A stretch of 64,000 nucleotides of DNA from Cytophagaceae bacterium (GCA_006969745.1 CP030886.1:2143234-2207233); one strand, 5' to 3'; counted from the first letter of the stretch, positions 27,460-34,431 are shown. The notes: a model not told the origin generated them from the letters alone. Numbers and translations are program-made.

Positions 27460-28655
27460 ATAAAGTTAAACACACTATTCAAACTCCTTAAGCTCAATAT
27501 AAGGCTAATCACAACAACTAATGCGGCCAGAGCATTTTGCCAGTTCCGATTCACATAAGTATCTAACAACGACTTCTTATTGCAGAGATATATGAGGAAG
27601 AATACAATCACCGGCAGCAGCACACCATTGGCAATTTGAGCAATTTGGATAACTGTAATTGGTTTGTATCCGGCCATCGAAAAGGATGTTCCAATAAGTA
27701 GTATGAATATCCATATTGCTCTAAATCGGATGTCATTTACTTCCACCTTCCAGCCAAAAATTCCTTGAGCTGTATAGGCTGCTGCCAGCGGGGCTGTGAT
27801 TGAGGAAGAAATACCTGCGGCGAAAAGACCTATTGCCAAAAAATACTTTGCCCAGCTGCCGAGTAAGGGTTCTAATTGTGCTGCCATTTCGCTCATACCG
27901 GAAACTCCGGTTCCAAAAATGCTAGCAGCACTGGTGATTACAATAGCCATTGAAATCAATCCACCCAACCCGATCGCTACAGCATTCTCTTTCTGTAAAT
28001 CTTTTAAATCTTCCTTCTTTTTCCACTTTTGACTGACTGAAGATGCGTGCAAAAAGAGGTTGTAGGGGACAATGGTGGTTCCAATCAAACCTAGGACTGC
28101 TAGTTGGTTTTTGTCTGTAAGTGATGGTACAAATAAACCTGAAAAAATTTCTGTTAGGTTTGGCTTTACAATTATTGCTGTGAGTATAAAAACTATGCTC
28201 ATCAGAATTACAAGCACAATTAATATTCGTTCGATGTGTCTGAATTTTCCTGCAAAAAGTATGGCGAATGAAATTACTCCTATGATCAGTGGCCATGGAA
28301 GTGAATCCCCTAACACTCCTTCAATTCCAAGAGTTGCACCTGAGATATTGCCTGCCTCGTAGGCCGCATTTCCTATGATAATTGCTGTAAAAACTAAGAT
28401 GATTGCGAAGCTTTTTGCAACAGGGTTTTCTATCTGAGAGCGAAGTGCTTCACCTAATCCTTGTTGTGTGATCAGGCCTAACCGAGCTGTCATCTCTTGC
28501 AATATAATGGTAGCAATAGTGGCGAAAAGTAAAACCCATAAGAGGGTGTATCCAAAGTTTGCTCCGCTCAGGGTGCATACGGTTAATGTTCCCGGCCCGA
28601 TGAAGGCAGCAGTGACCAGCGTGCTGGGCCCAAAATATTTCTTTGCCCATCTCAT
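27456..28655 (-). CDS. NRAMP-fold transporter lacking the usual metal ligands
   Basis: A 399-residue protein with about 11 membrane helices and clear NRAMP family layout. In true NRAMPs helix 1 carries DPGN and helix 6 carries MPHN, whose Asp, Asn and Met bind Mn or Fe. Here the matching positions read GPGT (residues 20-23) and VPYN (196-199), so all three ligands are replaced. The Bacillus subtilis ycsG gene is likewise an NRAMP relative beside the 5-oxoprolinase genes. The context suggests import of 5-oxoproline or a related organic acid rather than a divalent metal; this is inference. Its start overlaps the thioesterase stop by four bases and its stop overlaps pxpA by four. Confidence 0.88.
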   Translation of the reverse strand: MRWAKKYFGPSTLVTAAFIGPGTLTVCTLSGANFGYTLLWVLLFATIATIILQEMTARLGLITQQGLGEALRSQIENPVAKSFAIILVFTAIIIGNAAYEAGNISGATLGIEGVLGDSLPWPLIIGVISFAILFAGKFRHIERILIVLVILMSIVFILTAIIVKPNLTEIFSGLFVPSLTDKNQLAVLGLIGTTIVPYNLFLHASSVSQKWKKKEDLKDLQKENAVAIGLGGLISMAIVITSAASIFGTGVSGMSEMAAQLEPLLGSWAKYFLAIGLFAAGISSSITAPLAAAYTAQGIFGWKVEVNDIRFRAIWIFILLIGTSFSMAGYKPITVIQIAQIANGVLLPVIVFFLIYLCNKKSLLDTYVNRNWQNALAALVVVISLILSLRSLNSVFNFI

Positions 28656-29089
28656 TGGTATCCGATTTCAGGTGTCAGTTTTACCTTACTTTTTACAAAC
28701 TCGCCAGAACCATGTGCTACAACCTTACCTTCCTCGTTAAGCAATTCGGACTTGCCGATAAAAGAATAATCTGATGAAGAGGTAACGGTGCCAACCGCCT
28801 TCAACTTTCCACCAGAGACAGGCCGTTTGAAATGAATGTCAAATGATTTTGTCAAAATGAATACATCACTGACTACAGAGTTCACCGCGAAAAATGCTGC
28901 GTCATCCAAAAGCTTGAAATAGACTGATCCGTGAATTGCGCCGAGTGCATGGAAGTATTTTTTATCAACTGTCAGCCCTATTTCTGCAGTGCCCTTCTCA
29001 ATCTTTGCAGTAGTTGTGTCAAATATCGTGTTGTTGATATTTGCTGATAAATACATGCGCTCCAGCTTGTCAAAATGATTTTGATTCAT
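28652..29089 (-). CDS. PaaI-type hotdog thioesterase in the Pxp operon
   Basis: A 145-residue single hotdog domain. AIHGSVYFKLLDDAAFFAVNS is the PaaI/4HBT catalytic helix region with the HGS motif, and FKRPVSGGKLKAVG is the central strand pair. It would hydrolyse a small acyl-CoA. The substrate is unknown and no direct link to 5-oxoproline is established. It overlaps both the NRDE gene before it and the transporter gene after it by four bases (ATGA), so it is firmly inside the operon. Confidence 0.82.
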   Translation of the reverse strand: MNQNHFDKLERMYLSANINNTIFDTTTAKIEKGTAEIGLTVDKKYFHALGAIHGSVYFKLLDDAAFFAVNSVVSDVFILTKSFDIHFKRPVSGGKLKAVGTVTSSSDYSFIGKSELLNEEGKVVAHGSGEFVKSKVKLTPEIGYQ

Positions 29090-29853
29090 GTCCTCTCATT
29101 TATTTTAAAACTGAAGGAAACCGTCTTCTCCGTTCTGTCCCCCACCGGGTAGCTTTTTTCCATGAAGTCCACTTGCCCATTGTGATCAATTGTAATAGCA
29201 GTGGAGCAACAGGTGCCATAGTCAGGGGTACGAATGCACATCGCTGATACTGCCTTTTCCCTTTCATAATCCAACCCTGTTTCTGGTAACTGTTCGTCCG
29301 GCGCTGTGGAGTCATCCTGCATCATCTCAATAAGATTTTCCAAGGAGAAATCTGTTTGAATGATCTCACTAAATGCTCGTTTGGCCTTAATTACTTTAGG
29401 CCATGGAGTATCTAGAAGTGCATTGCTAACACCAAATATTCCCGGTTCCAGGTTATTGATGCTTTTTTCATAATTGCTTACATGAACGAGGGCATCATCC
29501 ATAGCAAGTAAATTGAATCCATTGTAATTCTTACCTGCTCTTTGAACGTCAGCAGAATATGCCTCAGGAGACATATCGCTTAGTAGAAAATTCACGGGCA
29601 GATCACCTCGGGACTGCGCCTCCGGGTTGATGTTTTTGATGTCACGATAGTTGGTAACTGCAGCAAAACGACCGTTTTTATTCATCGCCATCCATGTACC
29701 GAGCGCCTGCAGATCTCTTCCTCCGATAATATCCGAATGATCTTCCCACCAGTCAACAGACGAAGTAGGGCGAGCATAGAATTCGTCGCGATTAGCCGCT
29801 AGGATAAACTTGTATTTTGGATGGGCATTGTATGCGAGTGTAATCAGGCACAT
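29086..29853 (-). CDS. NRDE/TANGO2-family protein
   Basis: A 255-residue protein of the NRDE (transport and Golgi organisation 2) family. The motif ANRDEFYARPT lies at about residues 19-29, after the MCLITLAYN start, whose second-position cysteine is a constant feature of the family. Eukaryotic TANGO2 is linked to lipid and haem handling; bacterial members are uncharacterised and have been compared with Ntn-type hydrolases. It is the first gene of the six-gene operon that ends with pxpC. Its promoter must lie in the 60-bp divergent gap shared with the CPBP-like gene. Confidence 0.85.
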   Translation of the reverse strand: MCLITLAYNAHPKYKFILAANRDEFYARPTSSVDWWEDHSDIIGGRDLQALGTWMAMNKNGRFAAVTNYRDIKNINPEAQSRGDLPVNFLLSDMSPEAYSADVQRAGKNYNGFNLLAMDDALVHVSNYEKSINNLEPGIFGVSNALLDTPWPKVIKAKRAFSEIIQTDFSLENLIEMMQDDSTAPDEQLPETGLDYEREKAVSAMCIRTPDYGTCCSTAITIDHNGQVDFMEKSYPVGDRTEKTVSFSFKINERT

Positions 29854-29913
29854 GAATGGATGCTTTGAGATGAATGGTCTAATTTAGGATTTTCATACCC
29901 ATTAACCTGACCG

Positions 29914-30852
29914 ATGAAGAAAGTTCTTCAGTACCTCAAAGATTATCAGCGTGAACACTTTGATTGGAGGCTCTATGTTGCAATAGCAATTTTTGCGGCT
30001 GTTTGCATCGCTCTCAACTACCGTTTCGATTTTGAGGACAGTGTGATTGATTCATATAATGGAAGGCCTATTAAATGGCTGTGGATGTTTCTATTTCATG
30101 CCATGCCATTCTTTATTGTGTGTCTTATCCTTTTCGCTTTTGGTAAGAAAAAAGAATGGCTGACCAGTACCAACTATTGGATCAAATTTGCGGTAGGTTT
30201 TGGACTATTATCATTGGACCGTTCCTTCTATGGATTCTCTGAATGGCTGCAACATCTGCCACGAGCGGAGTATCATTTTGTCATTCGATGTGTTAATTGG
30301 TCTTCAAGCCTAATTTTGGTCGTGATACCGATGATGGTTTTATATCCATTTCTGGAGAGGGATGAAGCCAAGAATTTTTACGGCCTAAGTTGGAAAAAAT
30401 TTGATGCCAAACCCTATCTGATTATGCTTGGTATTGCAAGTGTATTCATCGGGATAGGATCATTTTTGGGAGATATTCAAGATTTCTATCCAAGGTATCT
30501 CGGGTCTGGAGCAAATCTTTATTTAAGGACCAATCCGGAAGTATCCGAGGGGTGGTTGGTCATTATTTATGAGCTGTGTTACGGGAGTAGCTTTATCTCC
30601 GTGGAGCTTATTTTCAGAGGATTTTTGATTTTTGCGTTTACAAGAACACTGGGAGGTTATGCAGTACTCCCAATGGTGGTTACCTATGCTTTTCTTCACT
30701 TTGGCAAGCCACTGGGAGAGACTGTAAGCTCAATTTTCGGAGGTTACATTCTTGGTATCATTTCCTTTTACAGTCGCAATATTTGGGGAGGGATTTTTAT
30801 TCATCTGGGAGTAGCCTGGCTGATGGAATTGTTTGGGTGGATGCAACGGTAG
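29914..30852 (+). CDS. CPBP/Rce1-like membrane protein with altered active-site motif
   Basis: A 312-residue protein with about eight membrane helices. The C-terminal third matches the CPBP (Rce1/abi) intramembrane protease family: VELIFRGFL (about residues 230-238), FLHFGKP, and GGIFIHLGVAW. In active members the first motif is EExxxR and its first glutamate is catalytic; here valine 230 takes that place, while glutamate 231 and the arginine remain. The protein may use another residue or may have lost protease activity. The promoter of the tRNA-Pro gene overlaps its last codons. Confidence 0.75.
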   Translation: MKKVLQYLKDYQREHFDWRLYVAIAIFAAVCIALNYRFDFEDSVIDSYNGRPIKWLWMFLFHAMPFFIVCLILFAFGKKKEWLTSTNYWIKFAVGFGLLSLDRSFYGFSEWLQHLPRAEYHFVIRCVNWSSSLILVVIPMMVLYPFLERDEAKNFYGLSWKKFDAKPYLIMLGIASVFIGIGSFLGDIQDFYPRYLGSGANLYLRTNPEVSEGWLVIIYELCYGSSFISVELIFRGFLIFAFTRTLGGYAVLPMVVTYAFLHFGKPLGETVSSIFGGYILGIISFYSRNIWGGIFIHLGVAWLMELFGWMQR

Positions 30853-30863
30853 AATTAAATTTG
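30832..30863 (+). promoter_or_regulatory. Bacteroidota-type promoter for tRNA-Pro
   Basis: TTTG at 30832-30835, a 20-base spacer, and TAAATTTG at 30856-30863. This matches the Bacteroidota -33 TTTG and -7 TAnnTTTG consensus at normal spacing. Transcription would start about 30868-30871, just before the tRNA 5' end at 30872. The -33 element and most of the spacer lie inside the CPBP-like coding sequence. Confidence 0.75.
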
Positions 30864-30871
30864 AAGTCGTT

Positions 30872-30946
30872 CGGGATGTGGCTCAGTCCGGTTAGAGTAC
30901 CCGCTTAGGGTGCGGGAGGTCGCTGGTTCGAATCCAGTCATCCCGA
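30872..30946 (+). tRNA. tRNA-Pro, anticodon AGG
   Basis: A complete 75-nt cloverleaf. The acceptor stem CGGGATG/CATCCCG (7 perfect pairs) is followed by discriminator A at 30946. The D stem is GCTC/GAGT, the anticodon stem CCCGC/GCGGG and the T arm GCTGG-TTCGAAT-CCAGT. The anticodon loop TTAGGGT places AGG at 30907-30909, reading CCU and, if A34 is deaminated to inosine, other CCN codons. The C1-G72 pair, A73 and G35/G36 are the bacterial ProRS identity features. No CCA is encoded. Adenosine at position 34 is uncommon in bacteria outside tRNA-Arg. Confidence 0.95.
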
Positions 30947-30951
30947 CAATC

Positions 30952-30976
30952 AAAACCACCATTTGGTGGTTTTTTT
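30952..30976 (+). terminator. Terminator of tRNA-Pro (copy 1)
   Basis: AAAACCACC and GGTGGTTTT form a perfect nine-pair stem with an ATTT loop, running into seven T. It lies five bases after the tRNA 3' end. Confidence 0.92.
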
Positions 30977-31055
30977 ATGTTCTAATGTTGAAGAGAACCA
31001 GCGGGCCACAGCGTTGACGGTTCGAAATCGAGGAGGCACGACGAAGATTGACGAG

Positions 31056-31101
31056 GGGATGTGCGGCATGGAAGCGGGTATGAGTAATCCAGTCATCCCG
31101 A
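31056..31101 (+). ncRNA. Truncated tRNA-like element, repeat copy 1 to 2
   Basis: The element begins GGGATGTG, identical to tRNA positions 2-9, and ends AATCCAGTCATCCCGA, identical to the tRNA 3' end. GGGATG can therefore pair with CATCCC as a six-pair acceptor-like stem in a molecule of only 46 nt. TGGA and TCCA could form a short inner stem. Position 1 is G, so the outermost pair is lost. Whether it is expressed or processed is unknown. Confidence 0.45.
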
Positions 31102-31106
31102 CAATC

Positions 31107-31131
31107 AAAACCACCATTTGGTGGTTTTTTT
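31107..31131 (+). terminator. Terminator hairpin, repeat copy 2
   Basis: Exact copy of the hairpin and T-run at 30952-30976, 155 bp downstream, again directly after a tRNA 3'-end sequence. Confidence 0.88.
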
Positions 31132-31210
31132 ATGTTCTAATGTTGATGAGAACCAGCGGGCCACAGCGTTGACGGTTCGAAATCGAGGAGGTACGACGAA
31201 GATTGACGAG

Positions 31211-31256
31211 GGGATGTGCGGCATGGAAGCGGGTATGAGTAATCCAGTCATCCCGA
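31211..31256 (+). ncRNA. Truncated tRNA-like element, repeat copy 2 to 3
   Basis: Same layout as the element at 31056-31101: GGGATGTG at the 5' end and the 16-nt tRNA-Pro 3' end, able to form a six-pair acceptor-like stem. Confidence 0.45.
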
Positions 31257-31261
31257 CAATC

Positions 31262-31286
31262 AAAACCACCATTTGGTGGTTTTTTT
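31262..31286 (+). terminator. Terminator hairpin, repeat copy 3
   Basis: Exact copy of the tRNA-Pro terminator, one repeat unit further on. Confidence 0.88.
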
Positions 31287-31365
31287 ATGTTCTAATGTTG
31301 AAGAGAACCAGCGGGCCACAGCGTTGACGGTTCGAAATCGAGGAGGCACGACGAAGATTGACGAG

Positions 31366-31411
31366 GGGATGTGCGGCATGGAAGCGGGTATGAGTAATCC
31401 AGTCATCCCGA
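31366..31411 (+). ncRNA. Truncated tRNA-like element, repeat copy 3 to 4
   Basis: Third copy of the GGGATGTG...CATCCCGA element. The unit that follows it is cut short at about 31470. Confidence 0.45.
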
Positions 31412-31416
31412 CAATC

Positions 31417-31441
31417 AAAACCACCATTTGGTGGTTTTTTT
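31417..31441 (+). terminator. Terminator hairpin, repeat copy 4
   Basis: Last copy of the terminator, 35 bases before the 3' end of the convergent yaaA gene. Read on the minus strand, the stem is followed by AAAACC-type sequence without a good T-run, so it would mainly stop plus-strand transcripts. Confidence 0.85.
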
Positions 31442-31475
31442 ATGTTCTAATGTTGAAGAGAACCAGCGGGTCTGG

Positions 31476-32252
31476 CTATTTCTTCTTGCCGTCTCTTTTA
31501 AAGGCCAGCTTATTTTCTTCGGTGGCTGACTCATCAAAATAGTATCCTTCATAGTCGAATGCTCGGAGGTCGCCAGGATCGGTGATCTGATTTTCGATCA
31601 TAAACCGTGACATCAAGCCTCTGGCTTTCTTGGCATAAAAAGAGATAATCTTATACTTGCCATTTTTCAGATCTTTGAATTCTACTTCAAGAATCCTGGC
31701 CGGCACATTCTTTTTATCCACAGATTTGAAGTATTCATTAGATGCCAGGTTTAAGATGATGTCATCACCTTGCGCTTTTAAATCATCGAGCAGCAGGTTA
31801 AGAATTTTCTCATCCCAGTAATCATAAAGTGTCTTGTAGTCATCAAAAGCGAGCTTGGTTCCCATTTCCAATCGATAAGGTTGGATCAAGTCGAGCGGAC
31901 GGAGCAGGCCATATAAACCAGATAGAATTCGAAAATGCTTTTGAGCAAAGTCCATCTTTTTCTCATCAAAAGTCTCTGCTTTTAGTCCCTGATATACATC
32001 CCCATTGAATGCAAGGGCGGCTGGTTTGGAGTTGTCTTTATTGTGGTCAATATCAAACTCCTTATAGCGATGTACATTCAATCCAGCAAGTTGTTTGCTT
32101 AGGCTCATGAGTTCCTTCACTTCATCTACAGACTTCTTTCGCAAGACATCAATTAATTCCTGGGTACATTCCATCAAACGAGGTTGGGTTGGAGTTGCAT
32201 TATAAGGAGTCTTAAAATCCAGGTTTTTTGCGGGAGATACTACTGCTATCAT
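31476..32252 (-). CDS. yaaA: YaaA (DUF328/UPF0246) peroxide-stress protein
   Basis: A 258-residue member of the YaaA family, full length. Family landmarks are SPAKNLDF at the start, NGDVYQGLKA, ILSGLYGLLRPLDLIQPYRLEMG in the middle and NLASNEYFKSV later. In E. coli YaaA lowers free iron under hydrogen peroxide stress and has a DNA-binding cleft. It is the last gene of an apparent three-gene operon with the polyprenyl synthase (35-bp gap) and the DAHP synthase. Its 3' end abuts the tRNA-derived repeat array. Confidence 0.94.
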   Translation of the reverse strand: MIAVVSPAKNLDFKTPYNATPTQPRLMECTQELIDVLRKKSVDEVKELMSLSKQLAGLNVHRYKEFDIDHNKDNSKPAALAFNGDVYQGLKAETFDEKKMDFAQKHFRILSGLYGLLRPLDLIQPYRLEMGTKLAFDDYKTLYDYWDEKILNLLLDDLKAQGDDIILNLASNEYFKSVDKKNVPARILEVEFKDLKNGKYKIISFYAKKARGLMSRFMIENQITDPGDLRAFDYEGYYFDESATEENKLAFKRDGKKK

Positions 32253-32287
32253 AGAAATATTTTAATTAAAATTAAGAAAACCGAAAG

Positions 32288-33253
32288 CTATCGTTCTCTT
32301 TTCATCAATTTCTCGAAGAAATCAGTGAGTGCTTTCTTTCCTTCTGCCCTCGCATCCATCGCATCCAACAAAGCAAAAGCCTCATCGTAGTAGCCATTCA
32401 TTTTTTGCTGTGTCAACTCAAAGATGCCGAGCTCACCATAAATATTTTTTATGGCACCCACTTTTTCAGTTATATCAAAGTCCGATGCGGATAGCCATTT
32501 GTCTATTTCTTTTTGTTGGTTATCACTTGCAAGCTCAAGTGCTTTGATAAGTAAATAAGTTTTCTTGTTGGAAACAATATCGCCTCCAACCTGCTTACCA
32601 AACTTAGCTTGGTCACCGTACACATCCAGCAAATCATCCATCAATTGGAAACCAATTCCTGCTTTCTCTCCAATCGAGTTTAGAAGCAACAATTGGGAGC
32701 TGTCCATACCAGCCAGCAGCCCACCGTATTCCAGGCTAAAGCCTAAAAGGACAGCTGTTTTCAGGCGGATCATTTCGATGTATTGTGCTTCGGTCACAGT
32801 ATCGAACGATTCATAGTTCATATCTAACTGCTGACCTTCGCATACTTCAATCGCGCATTTGTTGAACTTCTTCAGCGCCTCCGGCAATGACTCTTTCGCG
32901 CCTTCCAATAGCTGATCATAGGCCTTCACCATCATGGTGTCGCCACTTAGAATTGCTACGGTTTGGTTCCACTTTTTATGTACAGTGGGCTTTCCTCTTC
33001 GGATTGGAGCTTCATCCATGATGTCATCGTGCATCAAAGTGAAATTGTGAAATACTTCTACTGCCAGGGCTGGTGAAATGATAGAGGTATAATCTTCTTT
33101 TTTTAGACCATATCCGAGCAAGACGAGCATGGGTCTCAGTCGCTTACCACCTAGAGAAAGCAGGTATCGGATAGGATCATAAAGGTTTTCCGGCTGATCT
33201 CCGAGCGATAAGTTGGACAGGCCTTCCTCGATTTTTTGAAGTTGTTCTTTCAT
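32288..33253 (-). CDS. Trans-polyprenyl diphosphate synthase
   Basis: A 321-residue isoprenyl diphosphate synthase. The first aspartate-rich motif DDIMD is at residues 76-80 and the second, DDLLD, at 206-210; GGKRLRP, which binds the homoallylic substrate, is at 35-41. The enzyme condenses isopentenyl diphosphate with an allylic diphosphate to give farnesyl, geranylgeranyl or longer chains for quinones, carotenoids or cell-wall carriers. The residues before the first motif include the bulky pair F71 and M74, which often limit chain length; the exact product cannot be fixed. It sits between the DAHP synthase and yaaA genes on one strand. Confidence 0.93.
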   Translation of the reverse strand: MKEQLQKIEEGLSNLSLGDQPENLYDPIRYLLSLGGKRLRPMLVLLGYGLKKEDYTSIISPALAVEVFHNFTLMHDDIMDEAPIRRGKPTVHKKWNQTVAILSGDTMMVKAYDQLLEGAKESLPEALKKFNKCAIEVCEGQQLDMNYESFDTVTEAQYIEMIRLKTAVLLGFSLEYGGLLAGMDSSQLLLLNSIGEKAGIGFQLMDDLLDVYGDQAKFGKQVGGDIVSNKKTYLLIKALELASDNQQKEIDKWLSASDFDITEKVGAIKNIYGELGIFELTQQKMNGYYDEAFALLDAMDARAEGKKALTDFFEKLMKRER

Positions 33254-33291
33254 GCGGTTGCAAGATAAAACCCCTGAGGCTTTCCGTTGTT

Positions 33292-34380
33292 TTATTCTTC
33301 CTCTAACTCGGAAGTATTCATGACATCATTTTGATGTTCGATGGATTCCTGATGTATTGCGTTGAGGTATCTCTCGAGAAAATCCAGCGAAAGGTCATGC
33401 ATAGACCCTTGTGCAGTCACTCGTTTGATAATTTCCTCCCAACGTTCTGCCTGCAGGATGGTGATTCCTTTTTCTTTTTTTACCAGCCCAATTGCCTCGG
33501 CAACCTGCATACGCTCGCCTAAAAGTTTCACCAGATCATCATCTATTAAATCGATTTGATTTCTCAAAAGTTGGAGTTTCTCTGTAAGCTCTACATCCGT
33601 AATGTTGGACCTGCGGATAATCAGACTGTCTAGTATAATTTGTAAATCTTCTGGAGATACTTGCTGCTCTTTATCACTCAAAGCAGCATCTGGATTGATG
33701 TGTGACTCGATCATCAATCCATCAAAATCCATGTCCAATGCCTGTTGCGCCACACCTTGAATCAAATCTCTCTTACCGCAAATGTGGCTTGGGTCACAAA
33801 TTAATGGGATATCAGAAAAGCGCCGTTTCATTTCTATCGCCAGTTGCCATTTGGGTTCATTTCTATAGACGCTATTGCCATGCTGTGCAAAACCTCGATG
33901 TATCATGGCCAGTTTTTCTATCCCAGCCTGATTGAGTCGCTCCAGAGCGCCAGTCCAAAGTTCAACATCTTCATGAATGGGGTTTTTAACCAGCACTGTC
34001 GAATTTGTACCCTTTAGCGCATTCGCTATTTCTTGTACAGAAAACGGATTCGCGGTGGTTCGGGCTCCCACCCAAAGAATATCTACATTATGAGAAAGCG
34101 CCTCTTCCACATGGGTAGTATTTGCCACTTCCACAGCTATGGGCAGACCGGTGCTTTCCCTGGCCTTAGCAAGCCACCCAATGCCGATGGCTCCAACTCC
34201 TTCAAAGCTGTTTGGACGTGTTCTGGGTTTCCAAATTCCTGCTCTCAGTATATCTACCTTGCCTGATTTAGCGATTGCCTCACAGGTTTGTAAGACTTGC
34301 TCTTCGCTCTCAGCACTACAAGGACCCGAAATGATTACCGGTCGCTTCTCTCTAAACAGGGAAATGGATTGAGTCTTCAT
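33292..34380 (-). CDS. Bifunctional DAHP synthase / chorismate mutase (type II)
   Basis: A 362-residue fusion. Residues about 1-255 are a type I-beta DAHP synthase: ISGPCSAES, AGIWKPRTRPNSFEG, WVGARTTANPFSVQEIA, and CDPSHICGKRDLI with the metal-binding residues. Residues about 265-345 are an AroQ-type helical chorismate mutase (LRNQIDLIDDDLVKLLGERM). The first activity starts the shikimate pathway; the second converts chorismate to prephenate for Phe and Tyr. The mutase domain may also regulate the synthase, as in related fusions. It is the first gene of the three-gene operon ending in yaaA. Confidence 0.94.
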   Translation of the reverse strand: MKTQSISLFREKRPVIISGPCSAESEEQVLQTCEAIAKSGKVDILRAGIWKPRTRPNSFEGVGAIGIGWLAKARESTGLPIAVEVANTTHVEEALSHNVDILWVGARTTANPFSVQEIANALKGTNSTVLVKNPIHEDVELWTGALERLNQAGIEKLAMIHRGFAQHGNSVYRNEPKWQLAIEMKRRFSDIPLICDPSHICGKRDLIQGVAQQALDMDFDGLMIESHINPDAALSDKEQQVSPEDLQIILDSLIIRRSNITDVELTEKLQLLRNQIDLIDDDLVKLLGERMQVAEAIGLVKKEKGITILQAERWEEIIKRVTAQGSMHDLSLDFLERYLNAIHQESIEHQNDVMNTSELEEE

Positions 34381-34431
34381 TATATCGTTTGAAACTAAAC
34401 ACGGTTCAAAGGAAATAGATTTTCCATTTTC

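Larger units (their letters stand above)
30931..31470 (+). repeat. Tandem array of a 155-bp unit derived from the tRNA-Pro 3' end
   Basis: The units start at 30931, 31086, 31241 and 31396 (exact 155-bp period); the fourth stops at about 31470, just before yaaA. Each unit begins with AATCCAGTCATCCCGA, the last 16 nt of the tRNA, then a perfect terminator hairpin, then about 105 bp of more GC-rich sequence. Full copies differ by one or two bases (for example A/T near 31147 and C/T near 31191). The period is not a multiple of three, so the overlapping open frames of about 69 codons fall in three different frames and are not believable genes. The layout recalls the tyrT locus of E. coli, where tandem repeats carrying a tRNA 3' end follow the gene and yield a stable RNA; sequence relatedness is not claimed. 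Confidence 0.93.

Noticed and set aside
30931..31470. Possible CRISPR array
   Set aside because: The repeat unit is 155 bp with no variable spacers and no cas genes nearby; the units are tandem copies linked to the tRNA.
30931..31470. Integrated element attachment sites at the tRNA 3' end
   Set aside because: Repeated tRNA 3' ends can mark integration, but there is no integrase or cargo between copies and the spacing is a constant 155 bp.
30963..31542. Three overlapping open frames of about 69-89 codons in the tRNA-derived array
   Set aside because: They are the same repeat read in three different frames because 155 is not a multiple of three. They cross terminators and tRNA ends and have no credible start signals.
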